Positions 17,885 through 26,678 of a stretch of DNA of 63,273 bases are shown here, piece by piece. The stretch's first letter is position 1. The number at the start of each line of letters is the position of its first letter. The stretch is from JBOHNM01 sp050730675 (GTDB lineage: Bacteria > Planctomycetota > Phycisphaerae > Phycisphaerales > UBA1924), in assembly GCA_050730675.1 (NCBI GenBank), contig JBOHNM010000003.1:1-63273 (forward strand), given 5' to 3'. The notes below the pieces were generated by a model. That model was not told the origin of the DNA and made no database searches. It saw nothing but the letters and a program-made list of their open reading frames with translations. A program made the translations under genes and the position numbers.

Positions 17885-18352
17885 ATGACCCGCCCACTTG
17901 TTGGACTTCTCTCGATCCCCGCGCTCGGCACGCTCGCCGCGGCTTTGCTTATCGCCTCCTGCGGCGAAGAAAAATCCGCCCCAACCGCGTCCGTCTCCGG
18001 CGTGACGCTCCCCGCCCGCGCACCCGACCAGACCTACACCGTCCGCGGCAAGATCGAAGAACTGCCGATCCCCGGCAAACGCCGCAGCGAGTTACGCGTC
18101 CACCACGAAGCGATCGACACTTTTACCAACGGCGAGGGGAAGCTCGTCGGCATGGGCGCGATGGTCATGGAATTCCCGCCCGCCAAAGGCCTCTCGCTCG
18201 AGGGCTTTGCCGTCAAGGACACGGTCGAATTGACCTTCAGTGTCTGGTGGGACCAAGGCGCCGCGAGCTGGTTCGCGACCAAGCTGACCAAGCTTCCCGC
18301 CGACACCAAGCTCACATTCGGCCCGGCCAAACCGTCGCCTTCGCCCAAGTGA
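17885..18352 (+). CDS. CusF-like copper-binding lipoprotein
   Basis: 155 residues. A lipoprotein signal ends at the lipobox LIASC (Cys about residue 25). The mature part resembles the small CusF/copper-binding beta-barrel: YTVRGKIEELPIPG, then HHEAI followed by MGAMVMEFPPAKG and VKDTVELTFSV. In CusF a His and two Met (plus a stacking Trp) hold Cu(I); here the His of HHEAI and the Met pair of GAMVMEF are candidates. Role: periplasmic or membrane-tethered copper binding, possibly loading a cuproprotein. No efflux pump gene is adjacent; the multicopper oxidase lies 10 kb upstream. It starts 18 bp after the preceding terminator, so its promoter must overlap that region. Confidence 0.65.
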   Translation: MTRPLVGLLSIPALGTLAAALLIASCGEEKSAPTASVSGVTLPARAPDQTYTVRGKIEELPIPGKRRSELRVHHEAIDTFTNGEGKLVGMGAMVMEFPPAKGLSLEGFAVKDTVELTFSVWWDQGAASWFATKLTKLPADTKLTFGPAKPSPSPK

Positions 18353-18378
18353 TCGCGCAAACCACCTGCCTAGGCGCG

Positions 18379-18417
18379 AAAAAAACCCAGCGCCCAGCAC
18401 AATGCCAGGCACCGGGT
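18379..18417 (-). terminator. Intrinsic terminator of the glycosylase/epimerase unit
   Basis: Read on the minus strand: an interrupted stem (ACCC/GGGT, GTGCC/GGCGC, GCA/TGC with small internal loops and a 3-nt apex) is followed directly by seven T residues (complement of 18379-18385). It sits 155 bp after the stop of the uracil-DNA glycosylase gene, between convergent genes. Confidence 0.75.
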
Positions 18418-18571
18418 CTCGTGGGGGTCAGCGCAAGGCCGGTTCAACCGGCGGGTTCCACTCGGTACACGGGTCGATTCGGAGGCCCATGTGCCGCGGT
18501 TCCGGAGCGATTCCAAATAAATTTCCTGTCAGGCCGGAGTTCCGTGAAATCCCTTAGGCGAGGGCGATGGC

Positions 18572-19420
18572 TCACGCCTTGGCTGGGTGAACCCCCAGCC
18601 GGTCCATTACCATCTTCAGGTCGGCCCAGACTTTGGTCCGATTCTCCGGCGTGTAAGCCCTCAGCAGGAACGCGGGGTGGAACGTGGGCATTACCGGCAC
18701 GGCGACGTCGGCGTGGGCGAGCTGGTCGGGGTGGCGCCACTCTGCCCAGCGGCCACGCAGGCTTCCCATTGACTGGTCGGACCCGAGGATCAGGCGGCTG
18801 GCGGGGAGTCCAAGGGTGACGATCGCCAGCGGCCGGATCGCGGCGATCTGGTCGTACAGGTACGGCGCGCAGAGCTGGGCTTCAGTGATCGTGGGCGTCG
18901 CGTTGTTGGGGGGGCGGGTCTTGAGGACGTTGGCGATATACACCTCGCACCGCCGCAGGCCCATTGCCACGATCATCTTGTCGAGCAATTGCCCGGCGCG
19001 GCCTACGAACGGCCGCCCGGTCCGGTCTTCGTCGGCTCCCGGTGCCTCGCCGATGAACATGAGCTTCGCGCAAGGATCGCCCTCACCGAAGACGATGTTG
19101 TGGTGGGCCGTGACGAACTGCTTGTGCGGCGCATCCGCTTCATAGCGCACACGGATGGCGTTGAGCGCTGCCTGCACCCGGCCCCGCTCGCGCCCGTCGT
19201 GAGCGACTGGTCCGAGCGACGGATCCCACGCGGTGCCAGGCTTGGTTTCGATCTCGGGGAGCAGGCTCGTCTGGTCCGGCGCGCCGGCACTCGGCGATGG
19301 TCTATCGTCCCCCGAGCCGGTCCGGTACGCGGGAACAAAGTCCACGCCCAGCAACGCGCTGGTCTGCGCGTGCTGGCGGACGAGTTTCGACAGGCGCGGA
19401 TCGATGGCGGCGTCGCTCAT
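18572..19420 (-). CDS. Family-4-like uracil-DNA glycosylase lacking most Fe-S cysteines
   Basis: 282 residues. It removes uracil from DNA, judging from family motifs: LMFIGEAPGADEDRTGRPFVG (residues 120-140), YIANVLKTRPPNN (161-173) and the HPA motif MPTFHPAFLLR (244-254). In family-4 enzymes four Cys bind a [4Fe-4S] cluster: a CxxC pair before VFGEG, the Cys of KCRPP, and one in the helix after it. Here the stretch before VFGEG (YEADAPHKQFVTAHHNI) has no Cys and KCRPP is KTRPP; only Cys184 (AQLCAPYL) remains. The N-terminal 80 residues are a disordered-looking extension. UdgX is excluded because the KRRIH insert is absent. It is the last gene of a minus-strand unit. The start has a TACGCT box 6 nt upstream. 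Confidence 0.8.
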   Translation of the reverse strand: MSDAAIDPRLSKLVRQHAQTSALLGVDFVPAYRTGSGDDRPSPSAGAPDQTSLLPEIETKPGTAWDPSLGPVAHDGRERGRVQAALNAIRVRYEADAPHKQFVTAHHNIVFGEGDPCAKLMFIGEAPGADEDRTGRPFVGRAGQLLDKMIVAMGLRRCEVYIANVLKTRPPNNATPTITEAQLCAPYLYDQIAAIRPLAIVTLGLPASRLILGSDQSMGSLRGRWAEWRHPDQLAHADVAVPVMPTFHPAFLLRAYTPENRTKVWADLKMVMDRLGVHPAKA

Positions 19421-19426
19421 GGCGCG

Positions 19427-19432
19427 AGCGTA
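19427..19432 (-). promoter_or_regulatory. TACGCT box 6 nt before start codon (putative leaderless -10)
   Basis: Minus strand TACGCT, then CGCGCC and ATG 19420. The aat gene has the same arrangement (TACGCT, CGGCGC, ATG). No Shine-Dalgarno sequence is seen. Confidence 0.45.
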
Positions 19433-19446
19433 TCGCGCTGGGGCGA

Positions 19447-19755
19447 TCAGTGGGCGGGGGGTGTCGGTTTCGCTGAGTCGGCGGGCTTGGGGTCAGTTGG
19501 TTTGACCTCGCTCGGCTTGACTTCCGGCGTTTTGTTCTCGGTAGGGGCGAGCTTCGGAGCTTCCTCACCCTCGCGCGGCGGCTTCGGCCCTGACGGAACA
19601 ACCTTGGTGTTGGCATGGCCGCTGTCGGAGCCGAAGTACCGCTCGATGAGCGGGCCGCCGAAGATCCCGATGAACAGCCCGAGCACCAAGCCGAGGATGA
19701 AGACCGAGATGATCGACGTGGACGTGACCCCCGACTTGCCTGCCTGATCGTTCAT
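19447..19755 (-). CDS. Small single-pass membrane protein with Lys/Pro-rich tail
   Basis: 102 residues. One transmembrane helix (SIISVFILGLVLGLFIGIFG, residues about 13-32) is followed by a soluble, disordered tail rich in Pro, Lys, Glu and Thr (PKPPREGEEAPKLAP, VKPSEVKPTDPKPADSAK). GGGAG lies 9 nt before ATG 19755. It is 26 bp upstream of the uracil-DNA glycosylase gene on the same strand. No family recognised; an anchored tether or envelope spacer is possible but unproven. Confidence 0.6.
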   Translation of the reverse strand: MNDQAGKSGVTSTSIISVFILGLVLGLFIGIFGGPLIERYFGSDSGHANTKVVPSGPKPPREGEEAPKLAPTENKTPEVKPSEVKPTDPKPADSAKPTPPAH

Positions 19756-19866
19756 GGACGGACTCCCGTGCGGCCCAGCACCAAATCCCTGCGGAACCAG
19801 CGAGGGAGGATATCGACAAATCCGGGGCCGTGCGGGGAATGACGCGTTTCCCGTCGAATCCGGCGC

Positions 19867-20082
19867 TCAAAGCCACCGGTCCCGACGCATCCGGTGCATC
19901 CACATGCCATAACCGATCGCCGCACGGATCATCTCGCCCCGCCCCCCCGGCGGGTACCCCTTGCCGAACGCCGTGTGAAGCCGCCACTGCCAGTAGGCGG
20001 TACGGAAGTTGAACCCGCCGATGACGCCCAGACGGGCGAGCTGGTAGAGGCCGCCGACGAATTCGAGGAGCTTGCCGATCAT
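19867..20082 (-). CDS. Short hypothetical protein
   Basis: 71 residues, aromatic- and Arg-rich (FNFRTAYWQWRLHTAFGKGYPPGGRGEMIRAAIGYGMWMHRMRRDRWL), with no signal peptide and at most an amphipathic first helix. It begins 6 bp after the stop of the sugar epimerase gene, so translational coupling in one transcript is likely. I do not recognise it; the defined position in the unit and the non-random composition support a real gene. Confidence 0.55.
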   Translation of the reverse strand: MIGKLLEFVGGLYQLARLGVIGGFNFRTAYWQWRLHTAFGKGYPPGGRGEMIRAAIGYGMWMHRMRRDRWL

Positions 20083-20088
20083 GGTGGG

Positions 20089-21123
20089 TCAGGTCGCCGT
20101 CGCGACTTGCTCGCGGTACCAGGCGATGGTCGAGTCGAGTGCGGTTTCCAGCGTTCCGATCGGCTCGTAACCCAGCAGGGTTTTCGCGACGGAGATATCC
20201 GCGAGGGAGTGGCGCACGTCCCCGGTGCGGGCGGGTTGAAATTCCGGCCGGATGCCGGTCGCTGCGCAGCGCTGGGCAATGAGCGTTGCAAGTTCGATCA
20301 GGTCGGTGCGCTTGCCGGTGCCGATGTTGACGATCTGGCCGGTGAGTTCCTTGGTGGTCGCGCCAGCCAGCAGATTGGCCGCGACAGCCGATGCGACGGG
20401 CGTGAAATCGCGAGACTGGCGGCCGTCGCCGAAGATCACCGGCGGCTTGCCAGCGAGCAGGGCCTTGGCGAACGCCGCGATCACCGCCGCATAGGCCGAG
20501 TCAGCGGGTTGGCGCGGGCCGAAGACGTTGAAATACCGCAAGCTGATCGTCGACATCCCGAAGCTGCGGCTCCACGCGGTCATCGCATGCTCGCCCGCCA
20601 GCTTCCCCGCGGCGTATGGCGACAGGGGCATGGGTTGCTGCGTCTCGACGCGTGGCGTGGCTGAAACCGAGGCACCCTCGGGGCCCTCGCCGTAGGCCGA
20701 ACTTGAGGCCGAGTACACCACACGCCGTGTGCGAGCTGCCCGCGCATGCTCCAACACGCGCACCGTGCCGGTTGCATTCACCGAGAAGCTCCGCTGCGGT
20801 AGCTCGATCGACATCGGCACCGAGCCCATCGCGGCCAGGTGGAAAACGATGTCGCATCCCTTGACGGCGTCCTTCATCGAGGCGTCGTCGAGTAGCGAGC
20901 CGTGGATGAAGGTGAGCCGCGCCGGGTCGAACTCGACCAGTTCGCCGATGTGCTCGCCGTCGGAGTTGCTCAGGTCGTCGATGACGTTGACGCGCGCCTG
21001 CAGGGCCAGCAGCGCATCGATCAGGTGCCCGCCGATGAACCCCGCGCCCCCGGTCACGCAGACCCGCCGCCCGGCGTAGAACGGTGTCAGACGCTGGACG
21101 AGTTCGAGGGGGAGCTTCAGCAA
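20089..21123 (-). CDS. NAD-dependent nucleotide-sugar epimerase/dehydratase (extended SDR)
   Basis: 344 residues; likely acts on UDP- or dTDP-sugars in the cytoplasm. The Rossmann motif TGGAGFIGGH lies at residues about 24-33, FHLAAMGSVP follows the NAD site, and the catalytic Ser (VVYSASSSAYG) and YxxxK (SPYAAGKLAGE) are present. The closing part (RYFNVFGPRQ, IFGDGRQSRDF, NIGTGKRTDL) fits UDP-glucose/UDP-GlcNAc 4-epimerase-like enzymes; the exact sugar cannot be assigned. The start is TTG 21123 because no ATG precedes the Rossmann fold in frame, giving a 20-residue lead. It is the first gene of the unit epimerase, 71-residue protein, membrane protein, uracil-DNA glycosylase. Confidence 0.85.
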   Translation of the reverse strand: MLKLPLELVQRLTPFYAGRRVCVTGGAGFIGGHLIDALLALQARVNVIDDLSNSDGEHIGELVEFDPARLTFIHGSLLDDASMKDAVKGCDIVFHLAAMGSVPMSIELPQRSFSVNATGTVRVLEHARAARTRRVVYSASSSAYGEGPEGASVSATPRVETQQPMPLSPYAAGKLAGEHAMTAWSRSFGMSTISLRYFNVFGPRQPADSAYAAVIAAFAKALLAGKPPVIFGDGRQSRDFTPVASAVAANLLAGATTKELTGQIVNIGTGKRTDLIELATLIAQRCAATGIRPEFQPARTGDVRHSLADISVAKTLLGYEPIGTLETALDSTIAWYREQVATAT

Positions 21124-21251
21124 GGGTGAGGTAGCTTATCGACCGCCGATGAATCGTGCGGCGGGCGTGTGGTCACCCGTCGGTTCCCGAGCAGTGGACC
21201 CGGCCGTGGTAGAAACCCTGCTCTGCAGTCGCCTCCATCGGCAACAATGAC

Positions 21252-21944
21252 GTGATGGCTGCTCCCACGACCGCAACAGCGGAGGATGCGACAAGATTGG
21301 CCCCTGCGGTCGTCCAATCTCCGCGGCGGCGGATGGTCCGTCGCTCCCGGGTCGCGGCCGTGCTCATCGCCGCCGGTCTGGTGGCGGCCGTCGCCTCGAT
21401 CGGTGAAGCCACAAGCGGTTCCTCGGCCACGGTTGGGACAGTCTGGTGCGGTCAGGTCGGGGTCCTCTCGTCCGGGCCCGGTTTCCCTGATGCCGGCTCG
21501 GAGGCGGTCTTTCAGCGTCAGGCCGCGGTGGAGTCGGTGTCCACGGTCCTCGGCGCGTTTGGGCGCGTCGAGTTCACCTCCAAGCTGTTGAAAGCGAGCG
21601 GGAATCCTGATGCCGCGAGGCTCGCGGAACTGCACCGCGCGACGACGCCGCACATCAACGCCGACGTGCGCAAGTGGATCGGGCGCGATCCGACCTCATC
21701 GGAACTGAGCACGATCCTGGGCGGGGGGGCGTGCGTGATGGAACGCGGCGTCTGGATGGTTGACGCGTGGCGGTACTTCCCGGCAGTCGCCCTCGTTCTC
21801 GTCGCATGCGGAACCGGCGTGCTCGCCTCGGCCGTGGGTCCGCTTCGGCGGATCGCGAGTTCGGCGGCCGCCGGAGGCTGTCGCGAGTGTGGCTACGCGG
21901 GCGTCGGCGCAGGCGTGTGCCCTGAGTGCGGTACGGAAACGTGA
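21252..21944 (+). CDS. Two-pass membrane protein with C-terminal zinc ribbon
   Basis: 230 residues from GTG 21252 (ATG follows directly at 21255). Transmembrane helices lie at about 33-52 (VAAVLIAAGLVAAVASIG) and 177-197 (FPAVALVLVACGTGVLASAV); between them is a soluble loop without recognised motif. The last 20 residues hold a CxxC-x8-CxxC zinc ribbon (CRECGYAGVGAGVCPECG). It diverges from the epimerase gene and converges on thrC with a 25-bp gap. Proteins with a terminal rubredoxin-like ribbon next to membrane spans are common in Planctomycetes and mostly unstudied. Function unknown. Confidence 0.65.
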   Translation: MMAAPTTATAEDATRLAPAVVQSPRRRMVRRSRVAAVLIAAGLVAAVASIGEATSGSSATVGTVWCGQVGVLSSGPGFPDAGSEAVFQRQAAVESVSTVLGAFGRVEFTSKLLKASGNPDAARLAELHRATTPHINADVRKWIGRDPTSSELSTILGGGACVMERGVWMVDAWRYFPAVALVLVACGTGVLASAVGPLRRIASSAAAGGCRECGYAGVGAGVCPECGTET

Positions 21945-21969
21945 AGCGGTGCTGCGATCATGCGGCTGT

Positions 21970-23496
<1,527 letters not shown>

Positions 23497-23566
23497 GAAT
23501 TGCTTCCGACAGTATCGACTATCGGGGCTCGGATCTGTCGTGCGTCAGCGGCTCGCCGTCGTGATA

Positions 23567-24205
23567 TCAAGCCGGCTGTCGGAGAATTGAAGTAATGACG
23601 GGTGGCAAATCGTCGGTTGTCAAGCGCCATGGCCCGGGTGGCCAAAGGTGTGCGGAGGCTTGGAGAAGCGGGTGAATCAATCTACAGCGGATGGGCACGT
23701 GGCCACCGCTGCCTTCGATGCGCAGAGTCGGACTTGATGTGGAGAGGGTGACGACTCCGATGATGCTCGGAACGCGCTCGTCGTTGCCGATGACTTTGTG
23801 CGAAGCACCGCCGCAACCGAACTCGGGTTGCAGAAGGACGTATTCGTCCTCATCTGTTTGAATCAGTAGGCCGGGTGAGCCTGAGTGTTCCGGTGCAACG
23901 CTCCAAGCGGCGAGCACGTCAATTTCAGTCGTGACCTCAAGCCACTTGGAATCATCTTTACGATCCCGCAGTCGGCGAAAGTAATGTGCAACGCCTTGGT
24001 AGGCAATGCACAGCACAGTGATTAGACATACGACCACGACAGCGGTGCCCACGAAATGCCAGGTCCGATCGGTCCACATGAAAAGCGCCGACAATGTACC
24101 GAAGAAAATCGGTCCAATCATGCAACCAATCGGCTCGATGGGGTTCGGTAGTGTGGAACCCCGTTCGGCGAGTGGAACAATTCGCTGGTACTCACGGGTT
24201 GCCAC
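23567..24205 (-). CDS. Hypothetical two-pass membrane protein
   Basis: 212 residues from GTG 24205. Two hydrophobic helices (IGCMIGPIFFGTLSALFMW and FVGTAVVVVCLITVLCIAYQ) near residues 27-75 are followed by a soluble beta-rich domain (KWLEVTTEIDVLAAW, LLIQTDEDEYVLLQPEFGCGG). No family recognised. Composition appears less GC-rich than neighbours, suggesting weaker constraint or recent arrival. The GTG start is supported by a TACACT box 6 nt upstream; no Shine-Dalgarno sequence is present. It lies 70 bp upstream of thrC on the same strand, possibly co-transcribed. Confidence 0.55.
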   Translation of the reverse strand: MATREYQRIVPLAERGSTLPNPIEPIGCMIGPIFFGTLSALFMWTDRTWHFVGTAVVVVCLITVLCIAYQGVAHYFRRLRDRKDDSKWLEVTTEIDVLAAWSVAPEHSGSPGLLIQTDEDEYVLLQPEFGCGGASHKVIGNDERVPSIIGVVTLSTSSPTLRIEGSGGHVPIRCRLIHPLLQASAHLWPPGPWRLTTDDLPPVITSILRQPA

Positions 24206-24211
24206 GCGATC

Positions 24212-24217
24212 AGTGTA
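24212..24217 (-). promoter_or_regulatory. TACACT box 6 nt before start codon (putative leaderless -10)
   Basis: Minus strand TACACT, GATCGC, then GTG 24205. The same hexamer stands before the pseudouridine synthase gene at 41162. It lies in the 65-bp gap after the aat stop. Confidence 0.45.
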
Positions 24218-24270
24218 GACTGGCTCAATTGCATGCCTCGGGCATTAGGAGCGAATGCGGATTGGAGCGA

Positions 24271-24987
24271 TTAGTCGCTCATCGATCGCCCGTTGCAAAA
24301 CCCCCCCCACCCCACCTTCATCCGCAGCGCCGGCCGCAGCCGCTCCATGTAGTCGTGCAGCGGGATCTCCGTGATCCCGAACTGCTCCATGTGCGGGTTG
24401 CTGAACTGCGTGTCGAGGAGCACATACCCGCGCCGCCGTAAGTGCTCGAGCAGATGCACGAAGCAGACCTTGCTCGCGTCGGTGCCGCCGAGGTCCGGTC
24501 GGCTGAACATGCTCTCGCCGAAGAACGCCCCGCCGATCGCCACGCCGTAGAGCCCGCCGACCAGCACGTGTTCCTCCTCCCCCTTTATCCCTTCGTCCCT
24601 CTGTTCCTCTGTCCGTTCCCCATCAGCCACCCACGCCTCCACACTGTGCGCATACCCCGCGGCGTGCAACTGCCCGAACGCCTCGATGATCCAGTCGTTG
24701 ATCCACGTCCCGCTCTTGGAGCCGTCGGGATTTCGCCGCGGCACATCCGCGCAGGCGCGAGCCACCTGTCCAAACGCTGCATCGCTGGTGATGATGAATG
24801 GCCCGCGCCGCACCTTCGCCCGCAACGACCGCGAGAACTTCACCGCTCCCGGCTCCAGCGGAACAATCGCGCGCGGGTCGGCCGTGTAGAAGTCAACGCG
24901 GCCGTGGCGCGATCCCGCCATAGGGAACGCCCCCTGGCCGTACGCCTCCAGCAGCAGTTCGACGGCTTTGCTCACGCGCCGGGACAT
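24271..24987 (-). CDS. aat: Leucyl/phenylalanyl-tRNA--protein transferase
   Basis: 238 residues. Transfers Leu or Phe from tRNA to N-terminal Lys/Arg of proteins, creating N-degrons read by ClpS/ClpAP. Family motifs: AYGQGAFPMA, FYTADPRAIVPLEP, GTWINDWIIEAFGQLHAAGYAHSVEAW, LVGGLYGVAIGGAFFGESMFSR, ASKVCFVHLLEHLRRRGYVLLDTQF. Between HSVEAW and LVGGLYG there is an insertion of about 20 charged residues (VADGERTEEQRDEGIKGEEE) encoded by an imperfect short-period repeat; other Aat proteins have only a few residues here. No clpS or clpA gene is adjacent. The start has TACGCT 6 nt upstream and no Shine-Dalgarno sequence. Confidence 0.9.
   Translation of the reverse strand: MSRRVSKAVELLLEAYGQGAFPMAGSRHGRVDFYTADPRAIVPLEPGAVKFSRSLRAKVRRGPFIITSDAAFGQVARACADVPRRNPDGSKSGTWINDWIIEAFGQLHAAGYAHSVEAWVADGERTEEQRDEGIKGEEEHVLVGGLYGVAIGGAFFGESMFSRPDLGGTDASKVCFVHLLEHLRRRGYVLLDTQFSNPHMEQFGITEIPLHDYMERLRPALRMKVGWGGFCNGRSMSD
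24571..24620. repeat. Imperfect 8-nt tandem repeat inside aat
   Basis: On the minus strand the tract reads as purine-rich octamers (GGACAGAG, GAACAGAG, GGACGAAG, GGATAAAG, GGGGAGGA). It encodes the Glu/Arg-rich extra loop between HSVEAW and LVGGLYG and keeps the frame. Confidence 0.6.
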
Positions 24988-24993
24988 GCGCCG

Positions 24994-24999
24994 AGCGTA
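24994..24999 (-). promoter_or_regulatory. TACGCT box 6 nt before start codon (putative leaderless -10)
   Basis: Minus strand TACGCT, CGGCGC, then ATG 24987; nearly the same string as before the uracil-DNA glycosylase gene. No Shine-Dalgarno sequence. Confidence 0.5.
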
Positions 25000-25035
25000 C
25001 CCGGATCGGGCAGCCGACCCGAACCTCGAACCGGT

Positions 25036-26256
25036 CTACTCCTCGTCCTCATCCTGCGGCGGCTTTTTGCTCTTCTTCTTCCCCCCGCCCTTCTTTTTGC
25101 CCGCCGTAGCCGGTTCGTCGGTATCGATGAGTCCCCGCCACTGAGCGGCTATGCCGATCAGGGCCGCGACTACCCAGACCATGGCCCAGCCGATCGGCGA
25201 CAGGTTCAGGTGCGCGTGCCCCGGCACCCCGGTGGCGTGCGCGAGCCAGACGCCGCAGGGGAGCCAGATCGCCGACCCGACCAGAGAAGTGGTGGCCCCT
25301 GCCGCCCAAGCCGGAAGCATGAGGCCCAAGATGGTGCCGAGGGCCAGTCCGGTGAGAGCCGCCCCCGCAATCCACACCTTACCCCCAGAGGGGAGGCTGC
25401 CCCAAGCCTCGGACGACTCAGACTTCAGCGCCCCCCAGAACTCGCGGGCCCGCTCGGATGTCGGATTGCTGTCATCCAAGTCCGCCAGTGGCTCGCGGAT
25501 GGTGGGTGTACTGCGTTCCGCAGCGACCGTCTTGGCCGGGGTGCTCGCCCGTGCCGGCTCGGTTCGATTGTTCGCGGCCTTGGATGGGCGGTTCGTCTGC
25601 TCAGCCTGCGTCTTGGCTGTGTTTGCACCCGAGTCTCGCCCCGACGTCGGCCGCGCCCGCACATCCGTCTTGGCAACGGTCTTCGGGGCCTCGCCCTTGA
25701 TGGGTTTCAGGTTCGGCTTGGGGTTCGGACGGACAACCGGCCGCTCAAGATCGGTGGGGGAGGGATTGACCCGTCCCGGTCGCTCATCTTCTGGATCGAG
25801 CACCGGGCGAAGTGGTCGCAGGCCTTCTTCGCCCCCGAGTCGTCCCGGTCCATCATCCATTGCGGCGGCAGCGGGGGGGGCCGCGAACGGCGCGGTCACG
25901 ATGGCAGCGGCCAGCAACGCACATCCCGCGCCCAGCATCGAGCCGAAGGTCATGGCCGTGGCCAGCTTGTAGAGAAGCATTCCGGCCAGAAGCCCGGCCA
26001 CCAGCCCCACTGCCAAGCCCAAGTACGGGGAGAGCCCACTGGTGGGCATGAGCACTGGCAGCATCACGAAGCCAATCGCCGAGCCAAACGCACACCCTAC
26101 AAGCACCGTCGCAGGACGGATGAACCGCCGTCCGGCGAGCCATAGGGCGACGCCGGCAATGAACGCCGCGCCAACCACGACGTGCATCGTCCAAGGCAAG
26201 GCTTGGATGCCATCCATCACACGCCCGACGGGTTCAAGCACCTGCGCGCTCGCCAA
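25036..26256 (-). CDS. Polytopic membrane protein with long disordered central region
   Basis: 406 residues from TTG 26256, chosen because AAGGAGA lies 7-8 nt upstream and no such signal precedes the other in-frame starts (26361, ATG 26217). Four or five N-terminal membrane helices (VVVGAAFIAGVALWLAG, ATVLVGCAFGSAIGFVMLPVL, YLGLAVGLVAGLLAGMLLY and so on) resemble DUF4203/TMEM198-type proteins. About 130 residues of Pro/Arg/Lys/Thr-rich disorder follow, then three more helices (IAGAALTGLALGTILGLML ...) and a Lys-rich tail (GKKKGGGKKKSKK). No enzyme motif. Function unknown. It lies 48 bp upstream of aat on the same strand. Confidence 0.65.
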   Translation of the reverse strand: MASAQVLEPVGRVMDGIQALPWTMHVVVGAAFIAGVALWLAGRRFIRPATVLVGCAFGSAIGFVMLPVLMPTSGLSPYLGLAVGLVAGLLAGMLLYKLATAMTFGSMLGAGCALLAAAIVTAPFAAPPAAAAMDDGPGRLGGEEGLRPLRPVLDPEDERPGRVNPSPTDLERPVVRPNPKPNLKPIKGEAPKTVAKTDVRARPTSGRDSGANTAKTQAEQTNRPSKAANNRTEPARASTPAKTVAAERSTPTIREPLADLDDSNPTSERAREFWGALKSESSEAWGSLPSGGKVWIAGAALTGLALGTILGLMLPAWAAGATTSLVGSAIWLPCGVWLAHATGVPGHAHLNLSPIGWAMVWVVAALIGIAAQWRGLIDTDEPATAGKKKGGGKKKSKKPPQDEDEE

Positions 26257-26678
26257 CGCTGATCTCCTTACGGCTCCGAGACCGGTGGTACATCGGCCGG
26301 GAGCGCGCCCGAGGCGTAGTTGGCGAGCAGCGTGGGGGTTGCCTCTCACTGTCCGGACCAACCGTGTCGGTCAAGAACCGGGTAGAAACACCCTCCGCGC
26401 GGGTAAGGCCACCCAGCAAGGGCGTGCGGATGTATACCCGGTTCATCCAAAGTTCCCAACTTGAGTACCTAGATGCGTTTGCAGCCGCAACGCCGTTGGG
26501 GTACGCTCGTTGGTCTCTGGGGCGGAACCGCCGCGCGATATCAATGCGCTCGGCGTGTGTCAGTGTCGTCTCGCCGCGCTGAGTGCCGGACGGTGGCGCA
26601 AGGGGCGGCAAGAGAAGGGTTTGGCGTTCCGTGTCGTCTCGAGGGCGGTGGGTTGACGTTGCAGAGCAGGAGTTGGAA
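26257..26678. other. Long intergenic region upstream of the giant surface-protein gene
   Basis: 422 bp between divergent genes. No credible coding region, tRNA or riboswitch was recognised. It must hold promoters in both directions and probably a long 5' leader for the giant gene. No convincing -35/-10 pair was found by eye. An AGGAG sequence ends 7 nt before ATG 26679. Confidence 0.5.

Noticed and set aside
18572..19420. UdgX-type cross-linking glycosylase
   Set aside because: The KRRIH insert typical of UdgX is absent.
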